Below, in pieces: positions 1-10,456 of a DNA stretch of 64,000 nucleotides; position 1 is the first letter of the stretch, and the number at the start of each line of letters is the position of its first letter. The position numbers and the translations under genes were made by a program. The notes below the pieces were generated by a model. The model had not been told where the DNA came from, did not search any database, and saw only the letters and a list, made by a program, of their open reading frames with translations. The stretch is from Saccharomycopsis malanga (Eukaryota; Ascomycota; Saccharomycetes; Ascoideales; Saccharomycopsidaceae). The DNA lies in the NCBI GenBank assembly GCA_004014935.1, contig CP025324.1:1302001-1366000 (forward strand), written 5' to 3'.

Positions 1-432
1 TGACAGCTGTAATGTGTATATTGAGTAATTACGAGATATTTGTACAAGAACTTAAGAAGCACGGCCCGCTAAAGGGGAAAAGAAAAAAACAAAAAATTTC
101 ATAGACAAAAAAAAAAAAACGCTATTTAATTTCTAGACAGGTTGGCCTGGATTTGCCTAGTTTGGTGTAGTTTTGCCCGTTTTACCTGGACAATAAAGAA
201 CAAACAAGGACACGCTGGAATCAGGCAAATTGTCGGAAAAAAGATTTTGTTTAGTAAGACTGAGCTGGCTGGTTATTAAGAGCTTCTCGGAGATAGGTGA
301 TTTGAATCGAGAGATATTGGAGGTAATTTTAGATATTAAGTGTAAGGCGAAGGTGTTTTTGAGGTAGAGTTGATTAATATTATTGGTTGAATAGGTGAGT
401 ATTGGGATTTTTCAATATTTTCCGCTAAAGTT

Positions 433-684
433 GATTATTAGGATTGTTTAGTACCGGTGGTTAGAGTTGATTATCAGTACGTTTCAATACCGGTGGTTAG
501 AATTGATTATTAGGATTGTTTAGTACCGGTGGTTAGAGTTGATTATTAGTACTTTTATTACCACTGATTAAGAATTGATTATTAGTATCCTTAATATTGT
601 TGGTTAATAATTGATTATTAGCACTTTTATTACCATTGATTAATAATTGATTATTGGTATTTTAATTACCATTGGTTAAGAATC
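433..684. repeat. 36-bp minisatellite, seven units
   Basis: Seven consecutive units of 36 bp each begin with GATTATTA or a one-base variant and contain a GGTTA(G/A)A-like centre. The first three carry ACCGGTGG and the later four have drifted to ACCATTGA-like forms. The array lies 480-730 bp upstream of the GPR1 start, so it sits in the promoter or far 5' region. No other feature was seen in positions 1-432 apart from an A-rich run near 80-120. Confidence 0.9.
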
Positions 685-1161
685 AATAGTGTTCTTAATA
701 CCCTTGAATAACAGCTATTCTTCACACCCACAATATCATATTGGATTGAGCACAGGTTGATTCACAGAAAGGAAAAAGTTTTTACAAAGTACAATTGAGC
801 GAGAATTATCACTATATTGTATAATAGGAAACAAATATTTGGACGTTTGATTTATAAATTGTGGATTTGCATCAAAGTGTCTGGTGAATTTTATTAGGTT
901 TTTCACTATTGTAAAAAGTTGTCTGTTGAGTTGTTTATTACTTTCATCATTCAGCTTTGAATTTATCATCAATCAAGATTATCAATTATTCCTGAATAAC
1001 ACCTTATAACAACCAAGCTCTTGCAATCAATCTCTTACAATCAAGATACAACTATAAAACTAGATAAAGATATCATATTCCCCAAAAGCGACAATCTCAC
1101 TAACAAATTAGAAAGCTGCCATTGACAAGCTGATAATTATAAAAAACAAGCAATAATTGAC

Positions 1162-3129
1162 ATGTCACCTCACAGCCATGGCACTATGACTTCTTTCGAA
1201 ATGTTTACCAGATCTGTGCATCAACCGTCACCATTAGATAAACTCAATGAGCATCAATCACAGACACTTCGCTACACAGCAATAGCTCTGTCGGTGATTC
1301 TGATAGCGTCTGGATTGGTGGGATTCTACATGTTGGGGGCCATCGATGCTCGGCGGAGAGTGTTTCGCCATCATTTGGTGTTTTTTCTCATAGGCTATGA
1401 TTTTCTAAAGGCAGTGACGTTATTATTCTACCCAGCACGGGTGGCGATAGTGAAGCTTGCGTATTATAACGACAATTTCTGCGACATTGTAGGCTTTTTC
1501 ACTGCTATGGCCATAGAAGGCGCTGACATTGCCATCTTCTCGTTTGCCATCCACACGGCTTTGTTGATCTTTGCCCCCAACAGAAAGTACCAGAATGGCG
1601 ACAAGATCGAGGGCGGGTTGTTTCCATACCGGTTCTATGTGTGGGCCCTCAGTTTGGTGGTTCCCGTAGTGTTTGCTTCGCTAGCCTTCATCAGAGGCGT
1701 GGGCTACCAGCCTCTCACCAACTGGTGCTATCTTCCGGAGCGTCCTCGGTGGTACCGTTTGGTGCTCAGCTGGGTTCCTCGGTATGTCATTGTAGTCACC
1801 ATCATCATCATCTACTGTGCAATATATATCCATGTGATCCGCCAGTTCAACAAAATCCTATATATCCATGAGGATATCAACAAGACGCAAAGCCATCGCT
1901 TGAAGTTGGACCGCCACTTGCTCAAAAACGTGCGGTATTTGGCCAGGGAGTTCATGAAGGGCCCTTCAGCGAACCGTGCCCACGAGTCGGTCACCGACAT
2001 GGCCCAGGGCCAGAAAGAGGCCAATAATGACCCCTTGCAATTGCAGAAGCAGTTGCATGAAGCTACAATGACTGCTTTCGAACAGCGGCGTCTCCAGATC
2101 GAAAAGCAGATGAAAAGCATCTTCATTTACCCAATCTCATACATCTTTCTCTGGTTGGCTCCCTTTGCTTTGCAGTGCATCCAATACGACTACGAATTAC
2201 GCCATGGGCCTGTCTATTGGTTGACGGCCATCAGTGCTTTCATGCAACCCTTCAATTGCACCATCGACACCATTGTGTTTCTCTTCAGAGAACGGCCCTG
2301 GAACTACACCGTCTTGAGTGTCACCAGGAAAATCAAGTCCAAGCATGGCCACATGTATGCAAACGACCATTACGCCCATTACTACGATTCCCACGAAACC
2401 TGGCGCAAATATCTCGCCTGGCTTCCTCTATACCACATTCCCGGCGACAATTACTCCGTAGACTCCGTAGACTCCGTAATCCAAGACATCGCGCCCCCAA
2501 ACCCAAATACTCACGACTTTAGCAACATTTTGGCTTCTGCCCTCGATGAATCCGAGTTCAGACTGCCTGCCCCTGTGAAAAAGTCCCCCGAAAACCCTTT
2601 TATCGAAATCCAGTCTGTAGATCCTAACCAGACCCAGAAACGGTCTGACACCGTAATATCCACCTCCGATTTCTACAACATCCCTCACAAACAAGCAACC
2701 CACGGCAATCGCAGCAAATCCAGCATGCTTCGTTTCGTTCTGCTGAAACCTCTCAATGAAACTGACGAAAAACATGCCATCTCGCCTCAATCTTCTGATT
2801 CTAATAATACCCCCAATTTGTTCGGTGATTACCAATTGAAACAGTCTTCAAAAAATACCTCTCCTCCTCCTCCTACCCCTCCAAATCTCGATCTCGACCC
2901 TATAAATTCAAGAAAAAACTCTGCCTTGTTAAAAAAGAAAAATTCTTTCTTACGTAAAACTGCTGCTTTGGGCGCTGGCGTCGCTGGCAGCATGGGTGCT
3001 GTCGTTGCTACCGCCGGCGATCCTTTCACAAGACATAACAGTTCCCTCGAAAATAACCCTGACTTTGCTAACTCTGATGACGACTCCCTGATAGATTTCC
3101 TTGAGTTTTTAAATAGAGGTCCTCCTTGA
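1162..3129 (+). CDS. GPR1: Gpr1/Git3-family glucose-sensing G-protein-coupled receptor
   Basis: This 655-residue protein is a seven-helix plasma-membrane receptor. In yeasts Gpr1 senses glucose or amino acids and acts through the G-alpha Gpa2 on adenylate cyclase and PKA. Hydrophobic helices lie near residues 38-60, 68-90, 108-130, 157-178 and 206-227. A long basic cytoplasmic loop follows (about 228-315), then two helices near 318-340 and 348-372 that form the Git3 C-terminal domain. Motifs typical of the family are RRRVFRHHLVFFL, VGFFTAMAIEGADIAIFSFA and WCYLPERPRWYRLVLSWVPR. The C-terminal tail (about 390-655) is Ser/Pro/Asn-rich, as expected for a phosphorylated cytoplasmic tail. The first ATG is used; a second Met at codon 9 is possible. 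The length is shorter than S. cerevisiae Gpr1 but within the range for other yeasts. Confidence 0.88.
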   Translation: MSPHSHGTMTSFEMFTRSVHQPSPLDKLNEHQSQTLRYTAIALSVILIASGLVGFYMLGAIDARRRVFRHHLVFFLIGYDFLKAVTLLFYPARVAIVKLAYYNDNFCDIVGFFTAMAIEGADIAIFSFAIHTALLIFAPNRKYQNGDKIEGGLFPYRFYVWALSLVVPVVFASLAFIRGVGYQPLTNWCYLPERPRWYRLVLSWVPRYVIVVTIIIIYCAIYIHVIRQFNKILYIHEDINKTQSHRLKLDRHLLKNVRYLAREFMKGPSANRAHESVTDMAQGQKEANNDPLQLQKQLHEATMTAFEQRRLQIEKQMKSIFIYPISYIFLWLAPFALQCIQYDYELRHGPVYWLTAISAFMQPFNCTIDTIVFLFRERPWNYTVLSVTRKIKSKHGHMYANDHYAHYYDSHETWRKYLAWLPLYHIPGDNYSVDSVDSVIQDIAPPNPNTHDFSNILASALDESEFRLPAPVKKSPENPFIEIQSVDPNQTQKRSDTVISTSDFYNIPHKQATHGNRSKSSMLRFVLLKPLNETDEKHAISPQSSDSNNTPNLFGDYQLKQSSKNTSPPPPTPPNLDLDPINSRKNSALLKKKNSFLRKTAALGAGVAGSMGAVVATAGDPFTRHNSSLENNPDFANSDDDSLIDFLEFLNRGPP

Positions 3130-3463
3130 TTCTTTTTTTTTTGTTTTTCTTTTGTTTCTTCACTTCAAATTGTTCCAAATTTTCAGCTGATTGCTCTTTG
3201 TCTGTTCTCTACTTGCCATTTTCTTTTACTTTTCGTTCTTTCATTTGCTCTGTTGGCTCGCTCGTTTCAAATTGATATTTTGTATCAATCTAGGTTGAGC
3301 ATTTTTTTACATTTAAATATCTTAATACCTTCACATTAATCCACAGTTTTCAAATTTAATACAAGATTCACATAAATATTGACTAACCGTCTCATAAATT
3401 GTCAAAGTATTGTCAATTATACTTATATTTCAAGTGTCATTATCCTCTGCTAAACCATACATT

Positions 3464-3545
3464 GCCTCGTGGCTCAATTGGTATGGTTATGGGCACTGCA
3501 TATTATTTTCTTACCGTTTGGCATGCGAGGCTCAATTCACGCCCC
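3464..3545 (+). repeat. tRNA-like relic (family C)
   Basis: Box A-like TGGCTCAATTGG is followed about 55 bp later by a box B-like GGCTCAATTC. The arms do not fold into a proper cloverleaf. Related sequences lie at about 15,492, 26,345 and 58,994. It is probably a decayed tRNA-derived element rather than a functional tRNA gene. The rest of 3,130-4,040 is AT-rich with nothing else recognisable. Confidence 0.4.
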
Positions 3546-4039
3546 AGTTGTTTTAGATTTCTTTTTTAATTTGTGTATTTTTAGCAATTGGGCTTGTATT
3601 ATATACAATGAGCAGTAAGAAGAACATCACTTAAAATATTTTAAATATAATCTACTGATTTGTTTTATGTTTGTTTGTTTTTTAATAAAATAATGTAACA
3701 GCCTTCATGGACATTTCTATCCTCTTTATTATCAATATAATGTTATAACTTACAAACTGATTTTTGCTTTTCAAACACCTAAGAATTTGACATAGTGGTA
3801 TGTTTATTTTACGTTGGCTTCTGCTATCAGTTTGAAATAAATGTCTAGTTAAAGTTTTGATCGTAGAAAAGGCTATTTTTCCCTTTTCAACGTATTATCG
3901 CATCAGTCAATTGTAAATTAAACCATTTTACAGCCATTCGACCAAATAGTAACCTGAAATATTCGTACGGCATTGTAGTGGGCAGGGTGCAGTTTTTGCA
4001 GAGTTTGTCAAATGGTCCATACATAATCATATTGCTTTA

Positions 4040-4213
4040 TAGCTTTAACTCAATAAAACATTTGATGATTACTCCAAAACATCAACAGCGCGAATTGAGT
4101 CAGAAAACCAAAGTGAGGAACGCCACACTTGTTTTTCTGCACTATTCTGCACTATTTAGTGTGGCGCATGGTCCAACCAACTTGGCCACTGGGCAATTGT
4201 AAGGTATATCGAC
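4040..4213 (-). mobile_element. tSINE-B head fragment
   Basis: This is the first 155-170 bp of family B only. Reading the minus strand from about 4,213, there is a box A TGGCCAAGTTGG, the CGCCACAC / GTGTGGCG hairpin arms with a loop of AGTGCAGAAT-type repeats, and a CGAATTCGCG-like box B region. The body is missing, so the copy is truncated at its 3' side. Confidence 0.7.
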
Positions 4214-4387
4214 ATATTTTTGTTAAAAAAAGAGAATATCTTTACTTTTCAAGAGTATATATTTAGTATGCCCAATTTTTGCCAAAAGATACAAGGCCAT
4301 GGGGCACTGGAACGAGCTACTCAAGTACCTTTTGATCGTCCCAGTACATATTATATTATAAATAATATCATATATTTGAAGCCAGGC

Positions 4388-4545
4388 CACTGAGCCGTAT
4401 GGCTCAGTGGTCAGTGCTTTCAAAGAAGAGAAAAAAGACCGGCGAGCCAACTATGATTAAAAGGACATGATTAGGCTTTACCAAGTTCCCTTAAGATAGC
4501 GCGTGTATACGAAACTGATATGTACCGGGCTTTAATGACGTTAGC
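4388..4545 (+). mobile_element. tSINE-A copy (short type)
   Basis: The head reads TATGGCTCAGTGGTCAGTGC, then GAAGAGAAAA, GAGCCAACTATGATTAAAAG, a GCGTGTATACGAAACTGATA block and ACCGGGCTT. The tail module is degraded, with no ATT run. Confidence 0.75.
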
Positions 4546-4619
4546 TGCTAATTATAATTCTTCTACAAAAATTACCTGAATGAAAAACGGTTAGAAAAAA
4601 GGCGTTGCAGTATCGTTTA

Positions 4620-4745
4620 GGGCTCACGGGTGACGGGTGAGAAGATTATGATTATCAGGACATGATTGGGTTTTATCAAGTCATAACACATATATACGAA
4701 ACTGATACGTACTGAGCTCGAAATATAAGAAATTATTATTTATTA
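4620..4745 (+). mobile_element. tSINE-A copy lacking its head
   Basis: The body starts at GGGTGAGAAGATTATGATTA and runs through GGACATGATTGGG and ATATATACGAAACTGATACG to the 3' module with a short ATTATTATTTATTA tail. The tRNA-like head is absent. The stretch 4,746-5,444 contains a TATATATA promoter-like block near 4,973 and a small hairpin (TTACCGG/CCGGTAA) near 5,000; both could serve the downstream gene. Confidence 0.7.
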
Positions 4746-5444
4746 CTAGCCAGCACAATACATTAATTGTTAAACAATCTACTATCATACAGCCAATACT
4801 TGTTGTTAGCCACACCATATAACCGATATCACTTTTTGGCTAGCAATGGCGTAGTCCAATAATAGATTACCTTAATCCGTCTCTTGACGGATGTCTAGGC
4901 GTACTTTAAGGTCTTTGACGAGAGGTCATGTGACTTTCATAGCCACACGGTGCCACTAACCATGCATAAGCGTATATATAGAGTAGTGAGAGCAGTTACC
5001 GGGGAGTATCTCCGGTAAGAGTGTTTAGCTAATTTTATTCTTCTGGTCTAAAGATATGTTAAGTGTATTAGGATAAGTGTAATTGTAATTAAGTACGGTA
5101 TCAGCTTTAAAGTGCTTTCAAATGTAACTCAATTTTATCACAGGCGGCTCGTCTAGTAAGTAAATACAGCGACAAAGTGAGACATCCATCCAATGTAGAT
5201 CATATTTTGATGGCCCCGATTAACTGAAACAACTGAATTGCCTTCTGGAATCGGTAATTGTTGCCTTAGACTGCCTGTTATCATATGTGAAAGTGTGTGA
5301 GTAAGGATATAACTACTGCGGCTAGTTTGGAGGCAGCCTATGGAGATGATCACTGTTTTGTTTCATTAATAAATGGCTTATGATAGAGTATTTAGATAAT
5401 ATATTTGATTTTCTTTCTTGAATCTTGGTAAGGGTAGAGTGAGC

Positions 5445-8400
5445 ATGGACGGTTTCTTTAAATCTATCAGTGGAGTCAAAAGTCGAGACTCCAAAGAGTC
5501 TTCGAAAACAATGAGTTGTTCAGTGGAGACTGAAATGTCAATGAAAGAGTCCATATTGCAAGAATTGTACAAATCTTTAGTGGAACTCAAGCTCAATATC
5601 AAATATGACAACGAGGAGCAGCTTACGTTGATGAACACCAAGCTCAGACAGTTGCAGGATTCCCAGAATGAGAATATGAAGAGTTTTAGTTATTCTGCTA
5701 GTCAAAAAATTAATGGTTTGGAAAAGAGAATATTAATGTTGGAAAGTTTGCAAATGGGAAGTGAATATGCTGATAGTACCGAGACCAGTAGTAGGAGAAA
5801 TGATCTCAACTCTGCTCTTGAGAAAGTTCATAAAAGATTGGATCATTTTGAAACCAAATTAGCATCTTTAGAAGATGATTACGATGCAAAAGCCTCGGAC
5901 ATGAGTTGTCAATCTCTTCCAACCAAGCTTGGACACGTTGAAAAGTCATCAATCATGGAGGAATATAATGTTAAGAATTTTCTTGACCAGCAAACGGAAA
6001 CAATCCAAATGTTGACTCAAAGATTGGAAAAGATTGAAACCAAAACAAACTATCAACTGCATTCTAGCAGCTCTACAGAACTCAATCTGGCCAGTAGTTA
6101 TTTTGATGCTCAGGAGGAAATGAGTCTACTGGCCGTTTATGACACTACATTTGACGATAAACTCGTACAGTTCAAACAATCTATATTGCAAGATATTAAC
6201 AAGACAAATAGTCATTTCATGGCAGATATCAAAAAACTATTATATGGCGACTGGAGTCCTTTTCAAGATGTCAAGGAAACTATTATCTCTGAAAAAAACA
6301 GCCCTGAAAATGATTATGAAGTTGATGAATCTATCAATATTGATGGATCTCTCAATGTTGGTGAATCTCTCAATATTGATCATCATAATGTGTCACCGCC
6401 ATTTTTGATAGATACAGCATCCAATGCTACTACAGATTTGTTGACAGAATTGCCAATGTCTTCGCCACCTACTAATGATGAAAGAAAGACGACTTTAGAA
6501 AAAAAGGAGTTTTTCCATGTTACGCCACCTACTGATGATGAAAAACAGACAACATCTCAAAAAGAAGAGATCATATATATTACTCCGCCTAACAAAGACG
6601 ATGCTAAGCCATATTTGGACAAAATATCGCCAGAAACAGACGTTGAAACATCACCCAAACATCTGAATGATTATCCCATCTTGCCTAGTCCCACCTTTGA
6701 ACGGTATAAACGACTTTCCTTCTTTCTGAAAAGTAACCCATTTCCAGTAGGCACTTCTACCACCGGCTCAGGACAGTCCTTAGTATCGGAGGAATTGGTG
6801 ATACCAAAAGTGCATTATCTTATTGGTTCCTACATCCGTAAACAAAACATTCGCTTTGACAATGAATTGGACCGTCATATTAATGAAATAAACCAACAAT
6901 TCAAAAAAATTAACATAACCTTGGCAAACCAGCAAAGCACGCTCAGTACATTAAAAGAGTGGCAAGACCGCACTATCAATAGCAAAATTAAACGTCTTCT
7001 GAGAGATTCCAGTGGATTCATATATAATATACCAGCCCAGAATGGTACTGACGATGCTTTATTGACCAATAATTCGCATGTTGATACTGGCATCTGCGAA
7101 ACGCACAAATTCAATGCACAAGTTGAGATGAATAATGGTCTTAACGCCACCGACAATATTCATAGCAGCTCTTCTAATTCTAATAGCAATAATCAAGAGA
7201 TTGCAATGAGTAGTGCTGGCAACTTCAGCGCTGGAAAGACTTCACAGTTTACATCTTCTTCAAACGTCGAGCCATCATTTTATACCACTCCTGAACAATT
7301 CCAAGAATCCAGTAGTATTGGCGCTAGTGCTGGAGATACTATAAATTCTAATAACAGCACTAATCGTGAATATATAGAGAAAGCATTCAACAACACCAAT
7401 GTTAAAAATTCTCAACAAGAGTTTGATAGCGCCAATATTGGAAATTCTCAACAAGACTTCGACAGCGCGGTTGATAAAAGTCCTGTAAATCCTCAACAAG
7501 TGCTTGATTATAGCACCAGTGTTGAAAATCCTATGGAAGACCTCAAAACAACTAGTGGGGACTTGTCCAACTCAAGTATCGGTGGTATTAGCGCCGATAT
7601 CCTGGGAAATGTCAGTAATTTCAACCCTCCCAACACTATGGAGGAAGCTAGTATACCAGTAGATGCCAATATACAATACCCTTTGGATGTAGAAGAAAAC
7701 AGACAAAACGTGGATATGGAATATGCTACAAAGGAATCGCTTGAAGCGCTCAAAACTAGAGTGTCTGAAATTGAAAACAACCAAATATCAAGCTACTTTA
7801 CAGACCCAAAGTTTGTCCGGTTCATGAAGTATCATAATAGAACCAACAGAAAGTTGAACGAATCCCGTTTGGCTCAGAAGGAAGAACTGATCTTGCAACT
7901 GGTCAACAATAATAACAAATTTCTCATTGACACTCTGGTGAAAGAACATACTGCAGATTTACAAGACAAGTTGCATGCCAAAAACAAACAAATCAACGAG
8001 TTGAAAAATAAAGTTACCATGCTTTATGAAATCCTTCAACTCAGACAGGGTTCTCCTAGCAGTTCCATCCGTCGGGGCAAGCGAAAAGTTGGTTCTTCTG
8101 ATTACAATCTTGAAAAAACCGAGTCTTTTGTCTCAGATTCAGTGATTGGAACAAATCCCTCAAGTATTCACAGAAGCCGGTTTCTGGGTTCGGTAAATAA
8201 AGTTGTCAAAGGTAAAAAAAGAAGAAACGAGTCGGCTTTCGATACTGAGTCTTCCATTGCTCGTTTCGACACAGAATCTTCCATTGCTCCTTTTGATACA
8301 GAAGCTGCGTCCTCTATTCCTGGAAGTTATGTTGAAAATGCCCCTACAAAGCCTCTGGACAGATCAATAGCACAAGCTCTGGCGACCAAGGGATCCAGAA

Positions 8401-8918
8401 AGGCATTACGGCTTGATGATGACGAGCTGAAGGCTTATTTCGATAACCTGAACTTGAAAGAAAAACTGCCGTCCCGAAAATATAAGCCAAAGTCTATCAT
8501 GGTAGCAAGTCCTCAAATGGTGGTCACAAGACCTCGTTCGTCACCTCCTGGAGTGCAAAAGTTTACAACCAAACCGATCGGTCATTTGAAACTCAATAAA
8601 AAAACGAAAGAGCAAGTTTACAGCGATAAGTCGATGGAAACTGCAGTAGAAAACACAAGAGAAAAATTACCAATAGAGTTGAGAAAAGAACCACCTGTTC
8701 CACCATCTTCTGCCCATGAATCAAAGGTTGCCGCCTCAGGCTCCGAAATGATGGCACAACAAGTCCATACACTGCCACCTCATATGTCACGTACGTTAGA
8801 CAAGAAGCGTAAAAGTGGTGAGGCACTCAAAAATAAAAACTCTTTGAGTGTTAGGGGTTCTAAGGCACTGAGTTTCATAGGGGGCACAATCCGCAGCTCC
8901 CTGAAACGTAATAGCTGA
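5445..8918 (+). CDS. large coiled-coil protein of unknown function
   Basis: I do not recognise this 1157-residue protein. The start is the ATG at 5,445; the frame is open further upstream but has no ATG. The N-terminal third (about 30-270) has heptad-like segments rich in Leu, Glu and Lys, consistent with coiled coil. The middle (about 290-440 and 560-770) is low-complexity, Ser/Asn/Thr-rich, and contains short repeats such as SINIDGSLNVGESLNI, MSSPPTNDE/VTPPTDDE/ITPPNKDD and NSQQEFDSANIGNSQQDFDS. A second coiled-coil block lies near 770-880. The C-terminal 280 residues are basic with many S/T-P sites and DTESSIA repeats. It has no membrane segment. The pattern of coiled coils separated by disordered, phosphorylatable linkers suggests a structural, cytoskeletal or spindle-associated scaffold, but that is inference. 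Confidence 0.75.
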   Translation: MDGFFKSISGVKSRDSKESSKTMSCSVETEMSMKESILQELYKSLVELKLNIKYDNEEQLTLMNTKLRQLQDSQNENMKSFSYSASQKINGLEKRILMLESLQMGSEYADSTETSSRRNDLNSALEKVHKRLDHFETKLASLEDDYDAKASDMSCQSLPTKLGHVEKSSIMEEYNVKNFLDQQTETIQMLTQRLEKIETKTNYQLHSSSSTELNLASSYFDAQEEMSLLAVYDTTFDDKLVQFKQSILQDINKTNSHFMADIKKLLYGDWSPFQDVKETIISEKNSPENDYEVDESINIDGSLNVGESLNIDHHNVSPPFLIDTASNATTDLLTELPMSSPPTNDERKTTLEKKEFFHVTPPTDDEKQTTSQKEEIIYITPPNKDDAKPYLDKISPETDVETSPKHLNDYPILPSPTFERYKRLSFFLKSNPFPVGTSTTGSGQSLVSEELVIPKVHYLIGSYIRKQNIRFDNELDRHINEINQQFKKINITLANQQSTLSTLKEWQDRTINSKIKRLLRDSSGFIYNIPAQNGTDDALLTNNSHVDTGICETHKFNAQVEMNNGLNATDNIHSSSSNSNSNNQEIAMSSAGNFSAGKTSQFTSSSNVEPSFYTTPEQFQESSSIGASAGDTINSNNSTNREYIEKAFNNTNVKNSQQEFDSANIGNSQQDFDSAVDKSPVNPQQVLDYSTSVENPMEDLKTTSGDLSNSSIGGISADILGNVSNFNPPNTMEEASIPVDANIQYPLDVEENRQNVDMEYATKESLEALKTRVSEIENNQISSYFTDPKFVRFMKYHNRTNRKLNESRLAQKEELILQLVNNNNKFLIDTLVKEHTADLQDKLHAKNKQINELKNKVTMLYEILQLRQGSPSSSIRRGKRKVGSSDYNLEKTESFVSDSVIGTNPSSIHRSRFLGSVNKVVKGKKRRNESAFDTESSIARFDTESSIAPFDTEAASSIPGSYVENAPTKPLDRSIAQALATKGSRKALRLDDDELKAYFDNLNLKEKLPSRKYKPKSIMVASPQMVVTRPRSSPPGVQKFTTKPIGHLKLNKKTKEQVYSDKSMETAVENTREKLPIELRKEPPVPPSSAHESKVAASGSEMMAQQVHTLPPHMSRTLDKKRKSGEALKNKNSLSVRGSKALSFIGGTIRSSLKRNS

Positions 8919-10456
8919 AATGTTTTGCTACATTTTATATTGCTGTACTTTTTGCAATCTATATCATAATACCCATATTAATGTTTGAGTTTCTTGTAGA
9001 TGGATTACTATTATTTGCCAATACTATTTTGATGAGGGATTTTTATCTGAATTATCTTTTCAAAAATGATCTTTTTGAAGAAGAAAGTGTTAAAGATTTC
9101 ATAAATTACAATATCTAATTTAAAAAGAATAAATAAAGTATAAATTACTAAGTGAATTTGATAAACGACTATGATTAAGACATGTCTCATGCATATGTCG
9201 TAGAAGAGCCTATAATAGTATAGTAACATAGCCTGTACGAAACAAATACGGCCATTTAGACAGAACTTGGCTTGCTTGTCTTCTTAATCAGGCAAGAAAA
9301 ATTTTCGTTTAGGATGGCGTCACCATCATAACAAAAAAGACAAGTTTGCTAGGATGTTTTGGTGTGGTGTTATTTTAGCATGTAAGAATTAAAGTTTACA
9401 GTAATCATTAATAATAATAAACAGAGAGGTCCGCGAAAAACCTCATAATTGCAAGGGATTTTTGGAGCATTCAAATAGGAAATACATGCGAAAAGATGTT
9501 TTTAAGACGTGGCCTTGCACACATTACAAGCTTTGTTTACTATAGTATACTTGTAGAAGCATTTATTTGCAACGAACCGAAAGGGGAAAGTGAGATTGGA
9601 ATGTTTTTCTGGAATTTCGAGCATTGTAGTTAATCCGGGTTTGATTTGCAAACTTAATCTAAATATATGGAAACCTGTATGGAAACATGTAGGAAAACAT
9701 GTAAATAGTTGCAGAGATTATGATTCAAGACGGTTTCCTATTTGGATGATATTACGACATACCTAGCTAGCAGCGGTTATGATAAGAAAGCTGTCGTTAA
9801 TTTTTTACGGTTCATTGTTCTATTGTTTCATCCCAATAAAGACAAGTCTACTGGAGGGAAATGCCTATTGGTCAATTTGCAAGATGCACAACAATGAAAT
9901 TTTGAGTTATCCTATGAGATTCATGAGATTTGCACTTGTTTTTTTTAACCCGCCAATTGTAATTTGTTAAGAGCCATTTTGTTTAAATCAAGATGCTCGT
10001 ATTATACACATTTTACGTCTTCCTACATTGTCCAGTAGCATCTTTTAGTCTTAGGCTCGGTCCCAACTTTGTAGATCCGTATATTTTCACAATAAAACCC
10101 CATATATAACCCCATATGTCCTGTGAAGCTGTGCTTCTATACAGTACCATCCAGCTCAGCCGCACCCAGTGGTGAATCTACTTCATATTGTACACTGAAA
10201 TTTACCGCCAAGCATCGAGCAACATCAAAAAGTCAACAATACCATCATAAGGTATAGTAAATGAGGAAAGGCTGCGCAGCAAAGTTTTTTTTTTCAAGGC
10301 TGTTTCTTTTCATGAATTATAAGACTTTTAGTCATCAAATCTTAGAAATCTAAACATCCAAAATTTAATAAGTTTCAAGCAACTGTGCTGCCCAGATTTG
10401 TCTCATATAAAGTTGCCCTAGCAGTACATTTGGTATTCATATAATTTCTAGGCATT
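8919..10456. other. intergenic region without recognised gene
   Basis: This is 1.5 kb of AT-rich DNA. One CGCGAAAA motif (Swi4/Mbp1-like core) lies near 9,433. Repeated GGAAAC(A/C)TGTA triplets occur near 9,667-9,705. Short frames here have no coding character. It presumably holds the 3' region of the coiled-coil gene and the promoter of the Zn2Cys6 gene. Confidence 0.6.

Noticed and set aside
4800-5143. Block starting TGTTGTTAGCC and ending ATCACA, with an internal TATATATAGAG promoter, resembling a solo LTR
   Set aside because: No second copy in the window, no flanking target duplication and no internal region nearby; it may simply be the promoter of the coiled-coil gene.
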